Assembly (NCBI GenBank): GCA_035041965.1
Contig: JAPYMA010000407.1
Span: 1-64,000, forward strand
Direction: 5' to 3'
Source: Anisakis pegreffii
Taxonomy: Eukaryota > Nematoda > Chromadorea > Rhabditida > Anisakidae
Length of the DNA: 64,000 nt
Within the stretch, counting starts at the first letter, position 1; each line of letters starts with the position of its first letter. The notes below the pieces were generated by a model that was given only the letters and a program-made list of their open reading frames with translations, did not search any database and had not been told where the DNA came from. The translations under genes and the position numbers were made by a program. Positions 39,901 through 52,124 of this stretch are shown here, piece after piece.

Positions 39901-42900
39901 TTTGTTCCTGACGTTATGCGTAGAAATAGTAAATTCTTGTATCAAGCGGGGGGGGTAACTGCGGCCTGCAAGATCATCAAAAGGGTAATGAAACACCCGA
40001 ACGTGAGAACCACTGATCTGAACTTTCCTTCATTATCAAAAAGTATCTGTTACATTTGAAACATTAGCAAGATGCAATCATAAAACATGGTACTTGAAAT
40101 AGAATCAAGTTGTGCTTGTAAGAACACTTACAAATTCGCAATTTGTTGTGGTCCATCTACGTTGGCCCTTTCATTACAAGCGGTTCGCGATGAAATTGTA
40201 ACATCAAATTTGCAACAAATTGATGGCTCTGGTCCACACGCATCTATCGTAGTGTAGTAGTTTCGTGGAAGGACGTTCACATTGGGTGCCCATTTAGAAT
40301 CCTTAGCAACAGTTCAATTTATTTATTATTCGATGCATATCTATTATAAGTGAAATCCTTGTAACCACTTAACTGGATGCATCATTTTGGAATAAATCAC
40401 CACGAGCATAGGTTAGCAAAACCGAAAGCTCAAGATATATAACCTAAAGATAGACGTTCAGAAATCGAACGCACAGAAATCTAAATGGGCATGGAAAGTA
40501 AAGAAATCAGTTTCCGTCTTAGATCATCCTCATAAGTACAGCATGGATGCATGAAAATGTTTCACTTCGAATATTTATTAACTAAAAATCATTCACCAAC
40601 CCAAATCTCCTTTAAAATTTTATAAGAGGACAGATTCACGAGAAATAATTGAAAGAATTAAGTTACGATATCCCACGGTTGTATCCATTTGAAATGAAGA
40701 CGATGCATCCTTCTCATTGTCTCTTTCAGCACGGCACTGATCCTTCCAATGACCATATTGTTGATTCCGGACAGCGACAACAAATATGGCATCATAGAGC
40801 TATGACCGAAAGGATCGACTGACCTAGAATCAGACCCTTTGCTAGCTTTAAAACATTCTTCCATACGATGATGCTTTCCCTAAGCATGATCGTTTTGTTG
40901 ACCGATCATGAACATTCAAGATATGCAAATTCTTTCATCTGTTGTTACAGTAACAGAATTGAAGCGCTTTGATCAACAATTTTAATATTTGCATACAGTA
41001 AAAGATGAATAAAATTGCTAGTAGATCTGATTTAGTTGAAAATGTTGATTGTAAGGTATCACCGCACCAAGATGTCCGAGGTGTGACGTTAAGATGTTTC
41101 CGAAGAAACTGCTGACCAACAATCATATTGTCAATGACCGACCAAAGATATGGCACAGCCTCATCATTCATTACCCACGCTCCTCCAGTTATTTCCAAAC
41201 GTTTCTCGTCGATCAGTCTTCAATAAAGTTCACGTATTTGAGACGCAAATACGTTCCAGTTGTTTGAGCTGGGCCTTTATTGCATACTCATTACATGGTA
41301 GTAGTAACATGAAGGAAAAGCGCTGAATATGAAACAAATTTTTCGATGAATTGAATGGTCGTTTTGGATTCATTACTGGCTCGGTAAAGCATTGATTAAC
41401 TATGCTCAAAGAGAGTGAATAATCTATATTGTTGCAATGGACCTGTGAAACAAACGAAATCGCATACCGACGCAAGCGATCCCGATTGGCGACGTTTGCG
41501 CGTGACCACCACTTCTCTAAGAACGATGTTTCTGACCAAATAAACTTTAATTCTTCATACCGGTCAAGTGCATTCACGACATTATTCAAAATGTCATGTA
41601 CCTGAAAACCATCAAATCAACATCGAACACTAACGCCTCGTTTCCATGGCACTAACTCAAAATGTTCTTCGTTCATCATGAACTTGCTTTGGCAATCAAA
41701 AGTTTTCATTGACTGATTATTGCACAACCATACATATCGCTGATCCTATATGATCACTAATAAAAGAAGCTTTCAGAACTAATGAGACGTAATTGGAAAC
41801 ATTCTTCATCAGTCCCATAAAGAGACTTATAACATTTATCAAGTATCAATGTGCGGGATTTTAAGAACTGAAATAAACCAGTGAATAATGAATCAACCAA
41901 GCAACCTTTTCATCATAATATTCATCGAATGTCCTTAGCCATCCAGGATCAACATGTGAATGTAATACAACGAATACATCTAAATGGTTCGGTGGAGCCT
42001 TTTTATCCTTCGTCAAATTGATTTGATGTCCTCTCACCTAAATATCTTTCCTTCATCTACTTGGCAAGAAATACTTTACTGCTTTGTACTTCCAGTTTAT
42101 AGAGCTTGTTCTTAGTTCATCAGCAATCATAGCATGTCTTTTTCTTAACAGAGTATAAATCGTAGTTCTAGTCTCAGAAGCCTTGCTTTTTGTCGCATTC
42201 ATTTCGAAAAATGGTTACAAATGAGGTTAGTGTTCCCAAAAATATAATCTATTCAAAAAATTATTGGAGCAGAGACCATTTCAGCATCCAAGATTTCATG
42301 CAACAAAACAGTTGGTAGTAAAAATTGCCATAAACTCCAGGTTCAAATATGATTGTTATCACTCAACGTTCAGCTCATTTAACTAGAGCGTACTGAAAGA
42401 AAGTAAAAGCAAGTGTAAACGATCAACGAAAAAGTTACAGTGATTGAAATATTTTGTGCGGATTGTACCAAGTCACAACTTTCGATTTCATCCACGTGGC
42501 GACTGTTTACCGAAAACCGTTTAATCGAAGGCATAAATGAAACAATCTTAAAAAAATTGAATAATCAAACGTTAGCATTATAAATCGGCTGAATTCAAAA
42601 TTAATCTTCCACATTTCACGGTTTTCTTTGGGATGAATACGGTTTTTCTACAGAACCATACATCACATACTCCAGCATCTTGAGCCCTCTTGTATATTGT
42701 CTCATTCAGTGAAATGATTGATTATTTGAGTGTAAAGAAAACATAATAGGTGAAAGAGTAAAAAACTAAGCTCAGCTGATTAGTAATTCCAAGTAAGAAC
42801 TTTCATGACGGTTTCTTAAGATTACAGTCAATTACAGTCAAATTACAATCAATCATCAAATTCGCTCGAAAAAACCTTTGAGATGTGCAACTAACAACTA

Positions 42901-43848
42901 TCCCTCAAGGTTGATAAAGAAAACACAGAAACAACTCTCCTCTTCGCTTTTATGACTCTTACTACCGGGTTGTTGATTTCATTATTAGGACTTTCTGCTG
43001 AACTTCTAGATTGTTATTCGGAAACGTACTCAAAGCTAACTGCTTTCTTTGATGCCTTCACAAAATTCAAATGACCAATCTCACACCTTCAGGCACTGAA
43101 TCAATGACTCGTCTAATTTCATTTTGCATTTCGAGATTTGTTAGTGAATACATGAAAAAGTTTCCAATCAACAAATAAGTTTGCAATTCTGCTGAGCCAC
43201 ATTAAATATTCATTAGCATACGATACTCATTAGCCTTTTTCAATGAGCTGGCTTCTTCCTTATCCATACTTACAATGGCAGATAAAAATCGTTCACAAGC
43301 AATTAACTAGTATTGAATGTTGTTGACTACAACTGTCAATCAAATTATACTTTCATTTCACAAACAAATATTTGATTGCCATAATCTCATTTATGCTAAC
43401 ATAAAACTGCTTCGGCTCACAACACAGTTAAATTTCAATTTCAGCTGTGAGCGACTGCAAATGAAAGGAATTACAAAAAATGAAGGAATTCCTCCAGCAG
43501 GAATTCCTTCATTTATTGACAATGCACTTTGGAAACATTTTCATGTGATCTTGAAACAGCATGCGACCAGAAAGAATCAATTGGCAAAAAACTGTTTATT
43601 GCAATGAGCATAATAAAAAATGGAAGGAAATGCAATAATTCAAATGGTGTAGAAGCATTCCGTAAGAAACTTGAAAACTTCTTCGGAAAGTGAGATATTT
43701 AAAATTTTATAACTAATGAGAAGCTTTGAATGTGCTAACAAACCCGTCCAACCGGAATGAATGTCGTATTGATAAAAGACTGCTGAATAAAGACTAATAT
43801 AGTTGCTATTGTCACTATGAATATCAGTATCTTTTGCCATACTTTCAT
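33946..43848 (-). CDS. MAN2A: Golgi alpha-mannosidase II-type glycoside hydrolase (GH38)
   Basis: Trims mannose from N-glycans in the Golgi, a step toward complex or paucimannose glycans. Exons, 5' to 3': 43744-43848 (six-residue cytosolic tail plus signal anchor), unresolved stem, 41906-42037, 41468-41601, 41068-41217, 40667-40823, 40132-40301, 38908-39085, 38436-38609, 38140-38300, 37742-37806, probable microexon near 37680-37700, 37488-37564, 37148-37310, 36658-36779, 36361-36454, 35992-36105, 35475-35740, 34966-35170, 34400-34571, 33946-34184. Family motifs run in order: HSHVDPGWLRT (zinc site), FIWSE, GGAWVMNDEA, SVDPFGHS (nucleophile Asp), CGPEPSICCKFD, LFQHHDAITGT, SLNSGGLSVMLDRRL and the C-terminal LPCNIQLINLR. 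The anchor and the CGP-ICC-FD motif favour the Golgi type over the lysosomal enzyme. About 960 residues are placed, plus the stem. AMAN-2 versus AMAN-3 type is not decided. Confidence 0.9.
39275..40015. mobile_element. Degenerate hAT-like nonautonomous element inside a mannosidase intron
   Basis: It starts with CAATGGTTCTCAG (39275) and ends with GTGAGAACCACTG (40015), a TIR pair of hAT type. The flanking 8-mers GCCTAAAC and ATCTGAAC match at 5 of 8 positions, as an old target duplication would. It sits between the exons 38908-39085 and 40132-40301 of the mannosidase. No transposase is present. An 18-bp hairpin lies inside. Confidence 0.5.
39876..39915. repeat. 18-bp perfect hairpin
   Basis: The arms 39876-39893 and 39898-39915 are exact reverse complements around the loop AAAA. 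It lies inside the hAT-like element at 39275-40015. Such a perfect pairing suggests a recent origin. Confidence 0.85.
43478..43514. repeat. 16-bp perfect hairpin
   Basis: The arms 43478-43493 and 43499-43514 (AAATGAAGGAATTCCT and its complement) flank the loop CCAGC. It lies in the first intron region of the mannosidase gene. Confidence 0.85.
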
Positions 43849-43858
43849 CTGAAATAAA
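43849..43858 (-). promoter_or_regulatory. Splice acceptor abutting the mannosidase start codon
   Basis: On the minus strand TTTATTTCAG ends directly before the ATG at 43848. This is typical of a nematode trans-splice site with no 5' UTR of its own. A cis intron in the 5' UTR is the alternative. Confidence 0.4.
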
Positions 43859-46180
43859 TGTTGCGTTTATTCACAATATGCTGATCGCTTTCATTCGATC
43901 TGATAGGAGCGAGCTCGTTATCTTATCATCCAGAACGAAATCAAAAACAACCTCATAATCAGCATTTTACATATTCAAACATCTGATCTCATATCTGGTT
44001 TTCGTATCATCTCAACAATGCATTAAAATGAAATAACTGGAACACTTCAAGCTTTTTAACGTGAGCGTCAAACGCAAATTATCCTTTGCATTTTAACAGG
44101 TAAGCGATTTCTTGAATGTTAGATAATGGAATACAACACTTCAGAGGAAAAACTTGAGAATAGTTCGAAAAACGTTCGTCGCATAAATCAAAATTTAAGA
44201 TTATTCTTTCAGATCCCACTTCACAATTCACCACTTTCATTCGTTTCCTCTGGAAACCAACGCATTCCAAAGTAACTGAAATCGGCGATTATAAAAGCGC
44301 AACAAGAGGGCTCAGTAGGTATTCTGAGTGATTCGCCATACGGTATGTGGTGGTCATATAGCGTGAAAGTTTCGCTTTATGATTAGCTGATGAGGTTGAT
44401 GCACTGAAGAGAGCGCTTACATCTGCTCTATCATTATGGAGATTAATTGCATTAGTTGCTATTGATGGGACGCACTGATTTATCGTTGTGACATGTACAC
44501 CAGTTTCGCGTATTTTTATCCTCATTTTCGCATATTATTTGTGGTTTCGCAAATTACTTCAATTATCTGGACATGTATGTTATAGGCAATCGTTGTGTGA
44601 GTTATTCAGAGTTCTGATTTTTGAAATAATTTCAGCAAATAACACAGAGTTGAATGAGGTCATTGGCATCCTTCAGCACTATATGCTTGATAATTGCTTG
44701 TGGAAGGGCAACTGAAAAATGCCGAATGCATCAACTGACTCATAATTTATTACTGAGTACATTACACCAGGTGGTTTAATTACGCACAGGTGTGCAGTGC
44801 ATCCATGGACAAGAATTGTGGTACGGGATTACTGGAGTTGAAAACAACAGGTTTGCTATGAAAAGTAGTAAGGCATTTGATAGAATCACTCCAAATCAAT
44901 TCGCTTGATAAGAAGCGATCAAGTGAGCAGTGACCAAAATGTGACAAATAAGGGAGATGATTTTCAACTTAATTATCGCTCACTTCCCATTAAAATAGTT
45001 CTTCATACTGCACAATCAGGATGAAGTGCATATTCTCGTTTGCGCAGTCCAGATAAATAAGTTTTGCGAAAAGCAGAAATGTGTAAAATGAAAAACAAAT
45101 TCTGACTGTAATATAACTATTGAACTGTCAAAAAGTTGAAGGTTTTCAAAAGTGAATTCAATGAAAATTATTTTTCAGGTAACCAAAAAATTTGAGATTG
45201 GCACAGAACATCAATTCGAATCTTGATTGCGCTCACCATTTTCCCATTAACAATACCATAACGGTGGCCATGGTTGCTTTTTGTTGCAAATTGTCATCAA
45301 TCAAATATTCACTTCATGACCAGTGAACAAAAAATGTAACAATGAAACACAACTGGATGATGCAACGAGGGAAGCCACAATTACAACGACGACCGAGTAA
45401 CGGAGTATCTTTATGATGTGGCAATCGAAGTGAGGTTGAGAAAGCATTAGAAATGAAGATAGAATTGTAAAAATAGAAAATGGACTACATGAACTTGGCT
45501 ATATCGCATGGAGAAGAAAAAATCCGCAAGCCTTCACGAAAATGTGTGGTGCATGAGAAAGCAAAAGCAGATGAATGAAGTGAAGTAAATTTATGACGAT
45601 ATAGATTAGTTGAAGTCTATGAAACAATCATTAATGGTTAATGATCCCTGAGTGCTAAGAAGAAAAGTGAATGAAAAGTTTTGATTGTAACGATGCAAAT
45701 TCATTGGTTCATTCATTCCAAATAGATCTCATCTGGAGGCATTAAAGTCTCTTCGTTGGAAAATCTATTGCGAAATCCCAGAAACACAAGCAACAATGAA
45801 TGCCATCAGCAACGATTCTCTAACAACGAAGAAGTTTCCATACACAGGAAATTTACCTAAAGATCCTGCATAATTTGAAGGAAATCAGCAAGATATATCT
45901 TACTGGAATCTTAGCAACGCGACATTTTGGACGGATTCAGTGTATCTAAATTGCAAATAGTAATTGTCAAAAGCATAAGACGATCGAGTAGAGCATCAAA
46001 GAATGCTGCAGTGGCCGCATGTCATCTACAATGCATTTCATATTTTCAACAAAAATGACTTTTAGCGATATTCATTGTAAACTCACTAAAAGACTAAATT
46101 CGTGACTAATAATATAAACTAAGAGGCACGTGATGGTCTGTCGACACATACACTACAGGTGATTTTAAGACTATCTAAAG
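43859..46180. other. Intergenic, no gene recognised
   Basis: Upstream of the mannosidase. Minus-strand ORFs at 44079-44270 and 44289-44525 have no recognisable motif and no convincing splice link to the mannosidase. Confidence 0.4.
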
Positions 46181-46545
46181 CAGTGTTTCTCATGGGCTTA
46201 AACTTCCCCTGGATAGTAATTTGTGGTATCAGGAGGGTAACGGGGGGCATGAATGATCTTGATGATAAACTTCTTTTATTTTAAATCGCTGAATCTTTTT
46301 TCATTGCTCTTCGTTGTTAATTGGAGGTTCACATTCTTTCTGCAAATGATAAGTAATGTTCTAAAAATACTTGTTTCACTCCAGAAAATTAACTTCTTCC
46401 ACGCTACCGAGAATTTCTGGATGTATTTCGATTTTTTGCTGACATTATACGTGGAAATAGCAAATTCCTGTAGGAGGAGTGAAGTAATGATAGCCCGCCA
46501 GACCACCGAAGGGGATAATGGAGCTTCTACGTTTCAGAAACACTG
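46181..46545. mobile_element. hAT-like MITE
   Basis: About 365 bases bounded by CAGTGTTTCTCA and a terminal CAGAAACACTG, inverted ends of hAT type. Flanking 8-mers ATCTAAAG (46173-46180) and ACCTAAAC (46546-46553) match at 6 of 8. There is no transposase, only shadow ORFs on both strands. Confidence 0.55.
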
Positions 46546-49500
46546 ACCTAAACAATGTGGATGTCCATTGAAGAGTGGAATATTATGCGTTTGTTGCGTT
46601 CGAATCTCGTCATAAAATAAAAATCGATCGAAAATCCCATGTAATAGCATGATATTAATATAGTACGCATATAATGAAATGCAACAATTATAAGAGAATA
46701 TTTTCACAATCTTAAAATATTTACGGAAATGTTTATCGCCTTATCTCTGTTCTATCTATATTCGTTTCATCTTTTGATTAAACTCATTTTTCTTCAACTA
46801 TCATTATTACCCTCGTCTCACATAATAATGCACTCCCCACTAAAAACATTCATGATAACACTCTGTTTTTCCAAAATATTTTTAAAAATTAGAACAATTC
46901 CAGTGGAGTCTATAATTTTGCATAATTTTTAAATAATTTACAGCTGAAACTTTTGCGAAAAAGCATTCATTTGAAAAATGCATTATAGGACTTAACTCAA
47001 CAACAACAACCGATCAATAGAACTTAATGAAGCAAGTGATTAGTTGAAACAATATTTCAAAGTGGTAACAGGTTTTCTCAGGAAATCGCAACTCAGATGC
47101 ACAATGCGCAAAACCTGAACTGATTAGCACTCAGCAATGATCATGTTCCACTAAAACGCACTCTTCAAATAAGTTTACTTGTCTGGTACAGCTTCAGTCA
47201 TTCTTACGTGTAATTAAGATTGTTTCAATTAGGTCGGATTGTTTCATTAAGACTGATTATAATTTTGAAAGACTCATATGAATCGCTCCAGAGTTAGTTG
47301 ATCCAGTCAACGAGATGTGCTTTGTGGGTTTAAGCAACCGGGAAGCGTTGATAACGGTTATTATATTAATGACAATGATCAGCAAAACATGGACAAGTAT
47401 CTCGAGCTCGTTGAGAAAATGAAATTCGAAACTAAATAAGTGCATCAATGAAACCAAAGCGTTTCTGTTCCATGCGTGAAAGAACAATTCAGAAAGTACT
47501 TCTAGCTGATCATTTGTCTCCAATTATAGTATTAACAATAATGAAACAAGTCTAGCAGATGTGTGACACTAAAATCATTCAAAAATGAAACTATATTGCT
47601 AGCGAGAGTTCACATAATGGATGCGTTCGATGATAGGTGATGAATAAAGCGAAGAGCGCAATGTCAGTTTTAGACTAAATTGTAAAGAAGATTAGCAACA
47701 AAAAACAATTCGTCTGTGGACTTTAGCAGTCACCGATGCAACAGGAGCGTTGATGTAAGATGAATGAAATATAGCGATGATAGCTGAAGAAAAAAGAGTT
47801 TAATCAAAAGATGAAACGAACATAAATTAAACAGCGATAAACGTTTACGTGAATATTTTAGGGTTGTAAAGCATTCTCTTGCAAATGTTGCATTTCATAT
47901 GAATGAAATTTGGGTTCACGCGTACTACTACTATTTATATTTCATATGCGTACTGCTATATTTATATTACGCTATAACGTGGGATTTTCGATTGAGTTTT
48001 ATTTTTATCTTCACAATGAATTTAATGCAGTGTTGCGATCCGATTGAAATGAATCTCTCCATCGGTTACTAATCGTAAACGTTCTTTTTTCGCATCGCTT
48101 TCAGTTAGCTGTCAACATCAGTCGTAATGGTCATTTTTCGCTGGGTGCAGCAAAATGCGCTCAGTGAACAAATCGCTCGATCATTTATTACGAGCAGCTT
48201 GGATATCCTATCCAATAAACCAAGCAGATTGCAAGATTGCAAGCAGAATATCTTCTAGTTCAAGAGAATTTATTAGTTTTTGCGGAGAGGGGAACCTATA
48301 GTGTAACTGAAAGAAGCACGAAATCTTTTTTTCAAAATTATAGCAATAGATGACAAGATTTTGCGAGCGAAAGATCCTTTCCGGCAATCATCTCTACGCG
48401 CAATACTCGTTTTGAATGTTTTTCAAGTGTAGGAACTCTTGGAATTGTTTCAAGGTAATATTCTATATGTTGAGTTGTTGATATTGTTCATTCGTGAACG
48501 ATATTGAAATGAATGCAAAAGGTGCTTCGGGAAAAGGCTGTGGAAAAATCTTTAAGATATTCTTCACAACTCCACACATGAATAGTTGTAATTTTGTGAA
48601 GTGCGTAAAACAAGACAGAAATACGATTAGTTTTGTTATAAGTGAAGTTGAAGAGGAAATAAAGAAACGTATTTAATTGCTGTGAAATGGGTCAATATAG
48701 CCAATAATTCCTTATTCTGAACGATGCGGAAATTTTGAGGATTGAGGCGTATTGGTGAAATAAAAATAGAGCATTTCCGGATTGAGCAAGGTCGTTTCAG
48801 ATTAAATTACTAGTTCATTATTATTCAAAAGGATTTTCATTCTTTACGGAATAATTTCGAATCTACGATACTTTCAGTAATAAACTTGCTAGTTTCTATC
48901 CACTCATATTACTTCGATCTCAGTTTACTTCACAATACATGAAACACGGATTAGAAATGAATTAGAAATGCTTCCAACACGGATTATAAATGTGAAAAAA
49001 GAGGACATGACAAAAAAAAGAACTGATACCAACCTTATGAAAGCTGACACTAAAAATTTTCGAAAAGAACTTTTTAGGAACCAAAACAGGAACATTATAA
49101 TAGTCTATACGTGCTAGACATGAAATAGAAGTGCCAAATCTTAACTATGAAGCAATAATATCCACAAACAGATCACGCGAATACTATTGAATAATGCTTT
49201 TGTGATAATTATCAGTTGTGAGCGTAACAAATTATCACTGCCCCACTGCCATCCAATGATCGATGACTGCAACTGAGACGTTTGCAAATGGTTTACTCTG
49301 GATGAACACATTCATTTCTTCGTAGAAATATTTTGAAGGGATAATTTTTGATTTCATGACAATATTGATTTGAGGGCTTAGTGAGGAGGTCTGTTCGGAA
49401 GTATTGGTAGGGAAAGAATCTGAAGATGTTGTAAGATTTGTGGAAAGCGGTAGATTTGTGGTATATATGAGAAGTTAAGATGAGGATATCGAACATATTG

Positions 49501-51345
49501 AATTAAAAATTTAATGGCGTTGCTGAACCATTAATAAGTATGAGAAATCAATATTTCAAAATCATTTTCGCTCTGATCATTCCCAGTGATCAAATAAGAA
49601 ATTCATCGAATAAACTGACAAAAACACGAGAATGCTGACAGCGTAAAACTGAAACGACTTTTCGGTCGTCGGAAAACAGTTTAAAACGTTCAATTAAATC
49701 GTTTTTCTTCTATAACAATGAAAATGGGTATCGTTACTGAATGGAACGATATTATCGGTGTTATCATCTATTGGTGTTTATTTATAAGACACAAACTTGT
49801 TTACTTAATTCAACCTTCACAGCATTCAACTCTGACCATATTCATTCATTCAATCGGTTGTTTGCTTAAAGCGATTAAAATCCACATATTTGCTCAAGAA
49901 AAATAGCACTCACATATTCAAATTAATGTTATTGTATCAACTCAATTAATCCATCCTCCTTGACTCATCCATCCTCACATTAATATAGTGGCAGCTTATT
50001 CAAACTATTGCAACTTCTCACTGTCAGATGACAAAAATTTAGGTGATGAAATCAATGCGATTAAAATCTACGAAAAAATTCATCGCGGTGACAAGAAAAC
50101 AAACGCTAACTTTTTCGTTAAATGGAAGGACAACATCGATCAGGTAATTGAAATGTTTAACAGCGCTCTGCAGTGTATCCATAAAAATTAGCATATCCAA
50201 GTATTCAGCAACTTACATCAGCAAATGGGACCAAGATCCTTATCGTACGTCAGTGTTTTGGGTGTTAATCTTATAACAATTGGGAATTACCACATTATAC
50301 TCACACTTCTATGTGAGGCGCAAGTATGGAAACAAAATATTGAGTAAATAGTTTTGCATTCTATAAATACACACCAGTAAATGATGACATGATAATACTC
50401 CTGCATTCACCGTCGATATCCGTTTTCACTCGTTTGTGTCTGTTGTAAAAGAAAAACGATTTAATTGAGCACATCTCGCTATTGAATTGCTCACTAATAA
50501 TATTTTCGTGTGAACATTTGGTGTTTTCGATTATACTTGTATAATATTATACGAACAACAAAATTTTAATTATAACTTACTCGCACCAGCACCTTGTATT
50601 TAAAGCATAAAAAGATAAATATCATACAATATACTAATAACTTTTGGAGCGTAACTGATCGTAAATTGATATCTTGAAAAATCACATATAACAAGGGCTA
50701 AAAGATATAAACGTATATTGAAAACTACTGAAAAAATTCGTAAATTTCTTGTTCTGCAAATGGAACATTGAAAATTCGTAAATTCATGAAAGGAATTCTT
50801 AAAAAAATTGAAACTAAAAAATAAAAATTATATCAGTTCGTAAATTCACTAAAGATTTACAAGAAAAATCAGTTTTTATCACAAAAGACGAATTTTTTTG
50901 CAAGACACAAACATCATACGTTATATTTACAAGCAACTAATTATTATCCAAACCGCGAGCGATCCCATAATGGTTATTTGGATACAGTGGAAAGAAGAAC
51001 ATGTCATATTTTGGTGATTGATGGAATATCTGACGTTTTCAAGCTTGAAATAATGCATAAAATTTGAATATCACAGATCGAAATCAGAGATCGCACGTCA
51101 AAGTGCTTTAAGGAATATGATTTGTTTGTGGTTGGTTGTGAATTACCGTAGTCCTTATCTTCAGAGGTCTCTCATCGTTCGGCATCCGTTTTTTGAAAAA
51201 CATTGTGAAAGCTTTATTCTTCTTTTCTTTATGATAACAATGTTGAATTTGTTTGCTAACTCTCTTACAATTAGACTCTAAAGGATTGTTATCCATTCTC
51301 CAAACTTTATTCACCCGCGTGAATGCTTCAGCCAACCGCTAACTG
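46546..51345. other. Intergenic, no gene recognised
   Basis: AT-rich DNA with scattered short ORFs (for example 47257-47523 minus, with a hydrophobic middle, and 49988-50191 plus). None shows a family motif or supported exon joins. Confidence 0.4.
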
Positions 51346-51890
51346 TCAGATATAAACCTCAATTTCATTCTCGTCCTCATCTCTCTCTTTCCCTGTTTTA
51401 TCGGGTGATTTTAATTTGAAAAGATTTTCATTTGAAACTACTACTGTTCCACCTTCAGTGAGATCTTCAATATCCTCTATGCTACATGCTAAATTCAAAG
51501 GATCCACGAACTCCCGGATTGAATCTCCAATTTCATGAATCTCGTCTCCTTTTTCAACTGCAATTGCATTGCAGTGGTTTCAACACACTGACTGGGCATA
51601 TGCTGGAATCCCATCTTCGGCAAAAATGGAGCCCAGAGAGGTTGTCCCAGGGAGAAAGTACCGGCAGTGCCACCCATACCGTTGTGGCCTGGCATCTGCA
51701 TAACCGTGCACATCCCGAATAGGCTCATCGGACATGCCTGGGACTGCTGAATCTCAGTCGCGAGTATGGTACCGGCAGGCTGGAAAAGGTCAGCAGGCAC
51801 TGTTACTGGAGCGGCCATAGGGACAGGTGATCCTGAATCTGCTGATAAACCATCGGGACAGGCAACGGGATAATGCCTCGGATAACTCAT
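51346..51890 (-). CDS. Unrecognised two-exon gene candidate
   Basis: Exon 1 (51593-51890) opens with ATG and encodes about 99 residues rich in Met, Pro, Gln and Ser; it is markedly more GC-rich than its surroundings. A GTCAGT donor and an AATTGCAG acceptor would remove a 35-base intron and join, in phase, to exon 2 (51346-51557). Exon 2 encodes an acidic tail (IEDIEDLTEGG, DEDENEIEVY) and ends in TGA. The joined product would be 169 residues. No family is recognised; the composition suits a disordered regulatory protein. The intron is very short, so the join is uncertain; unspliced, the first frame runs to 51495. It starts only 31 bases from the bacterial-type hicA ORF on the other strand, so exon 1 could itself be foreign. 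Confidence 0.35.
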
Positions 51891-51921
51891 CTTTTTTCAT
51901 CCTTTATGAATCAACACAGCA

Positions 51922-52113
51922 ATGAAATCTATGAGATCTGTTGACCTGTTGAAAGAACTGAAAGCCGCAGGGTGCAAGTTACGACGACACAACGGTGGGA
52001 GTCACCAAATATGGTGGTCGCCCATTACAGGAAAAACATTTCCTGTGCCGCATCCGAAGAAAGATCTGCCGCTGGGGACAGTTAAATCAATCAAGAAGAT
52101 GGCCGGGATTTAA
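51922..52113 (+). CDS. hicA: HicA-type mRNA interferase toxin (bacterial)
   Basis: A 63-residue ORF matching bacterial HicA, a small RNA-cleaving toxin of type II toxin-antitoxin systems with a double-stranded-RNA-binding-like fold. Visible family features are the leading S-x-D-L-L-K-E-L helix, G17, and the G-G-S-H motif with the presumed catalytic His28. The V-P-H-P-K-K-D-L-P-x-G-T block is at about residues 42-53. The length is normal for the family and the frame is intact. Two ATGs at 51922 and 51931 are possible starts; no clear ribosome-binding site precedes them. A broken hicB-like remnant follows at once, as in bacterial hicAB operons. Animal genomes do not normally carry this family, so it is an insertion of bacterial DNA or an assembly artefact. 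Whether it is expressed is unknown. Confidence 0.85.
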   Translation: MKSMRSVDLLKELKAAGCKLRRHNGGSHQIWWSPITGKTFPVPHPKKDLPLGTVKSIKKMAGI

Positions 52114-52124
52114 TCCCTGCTGAC

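Noticed and set aside
44760..44800. Spliced-leader-like GGTTTAATTACGC near 44770
   Set aside because: Diverges from the nematode leader after about ten bases, and no Sm site or SL RNA fold follows.
46585..46605. tRNA-like GTTCGAATC word
   Set aside because: No acceptor stem, D-arm or anticodon arm can be built around it.
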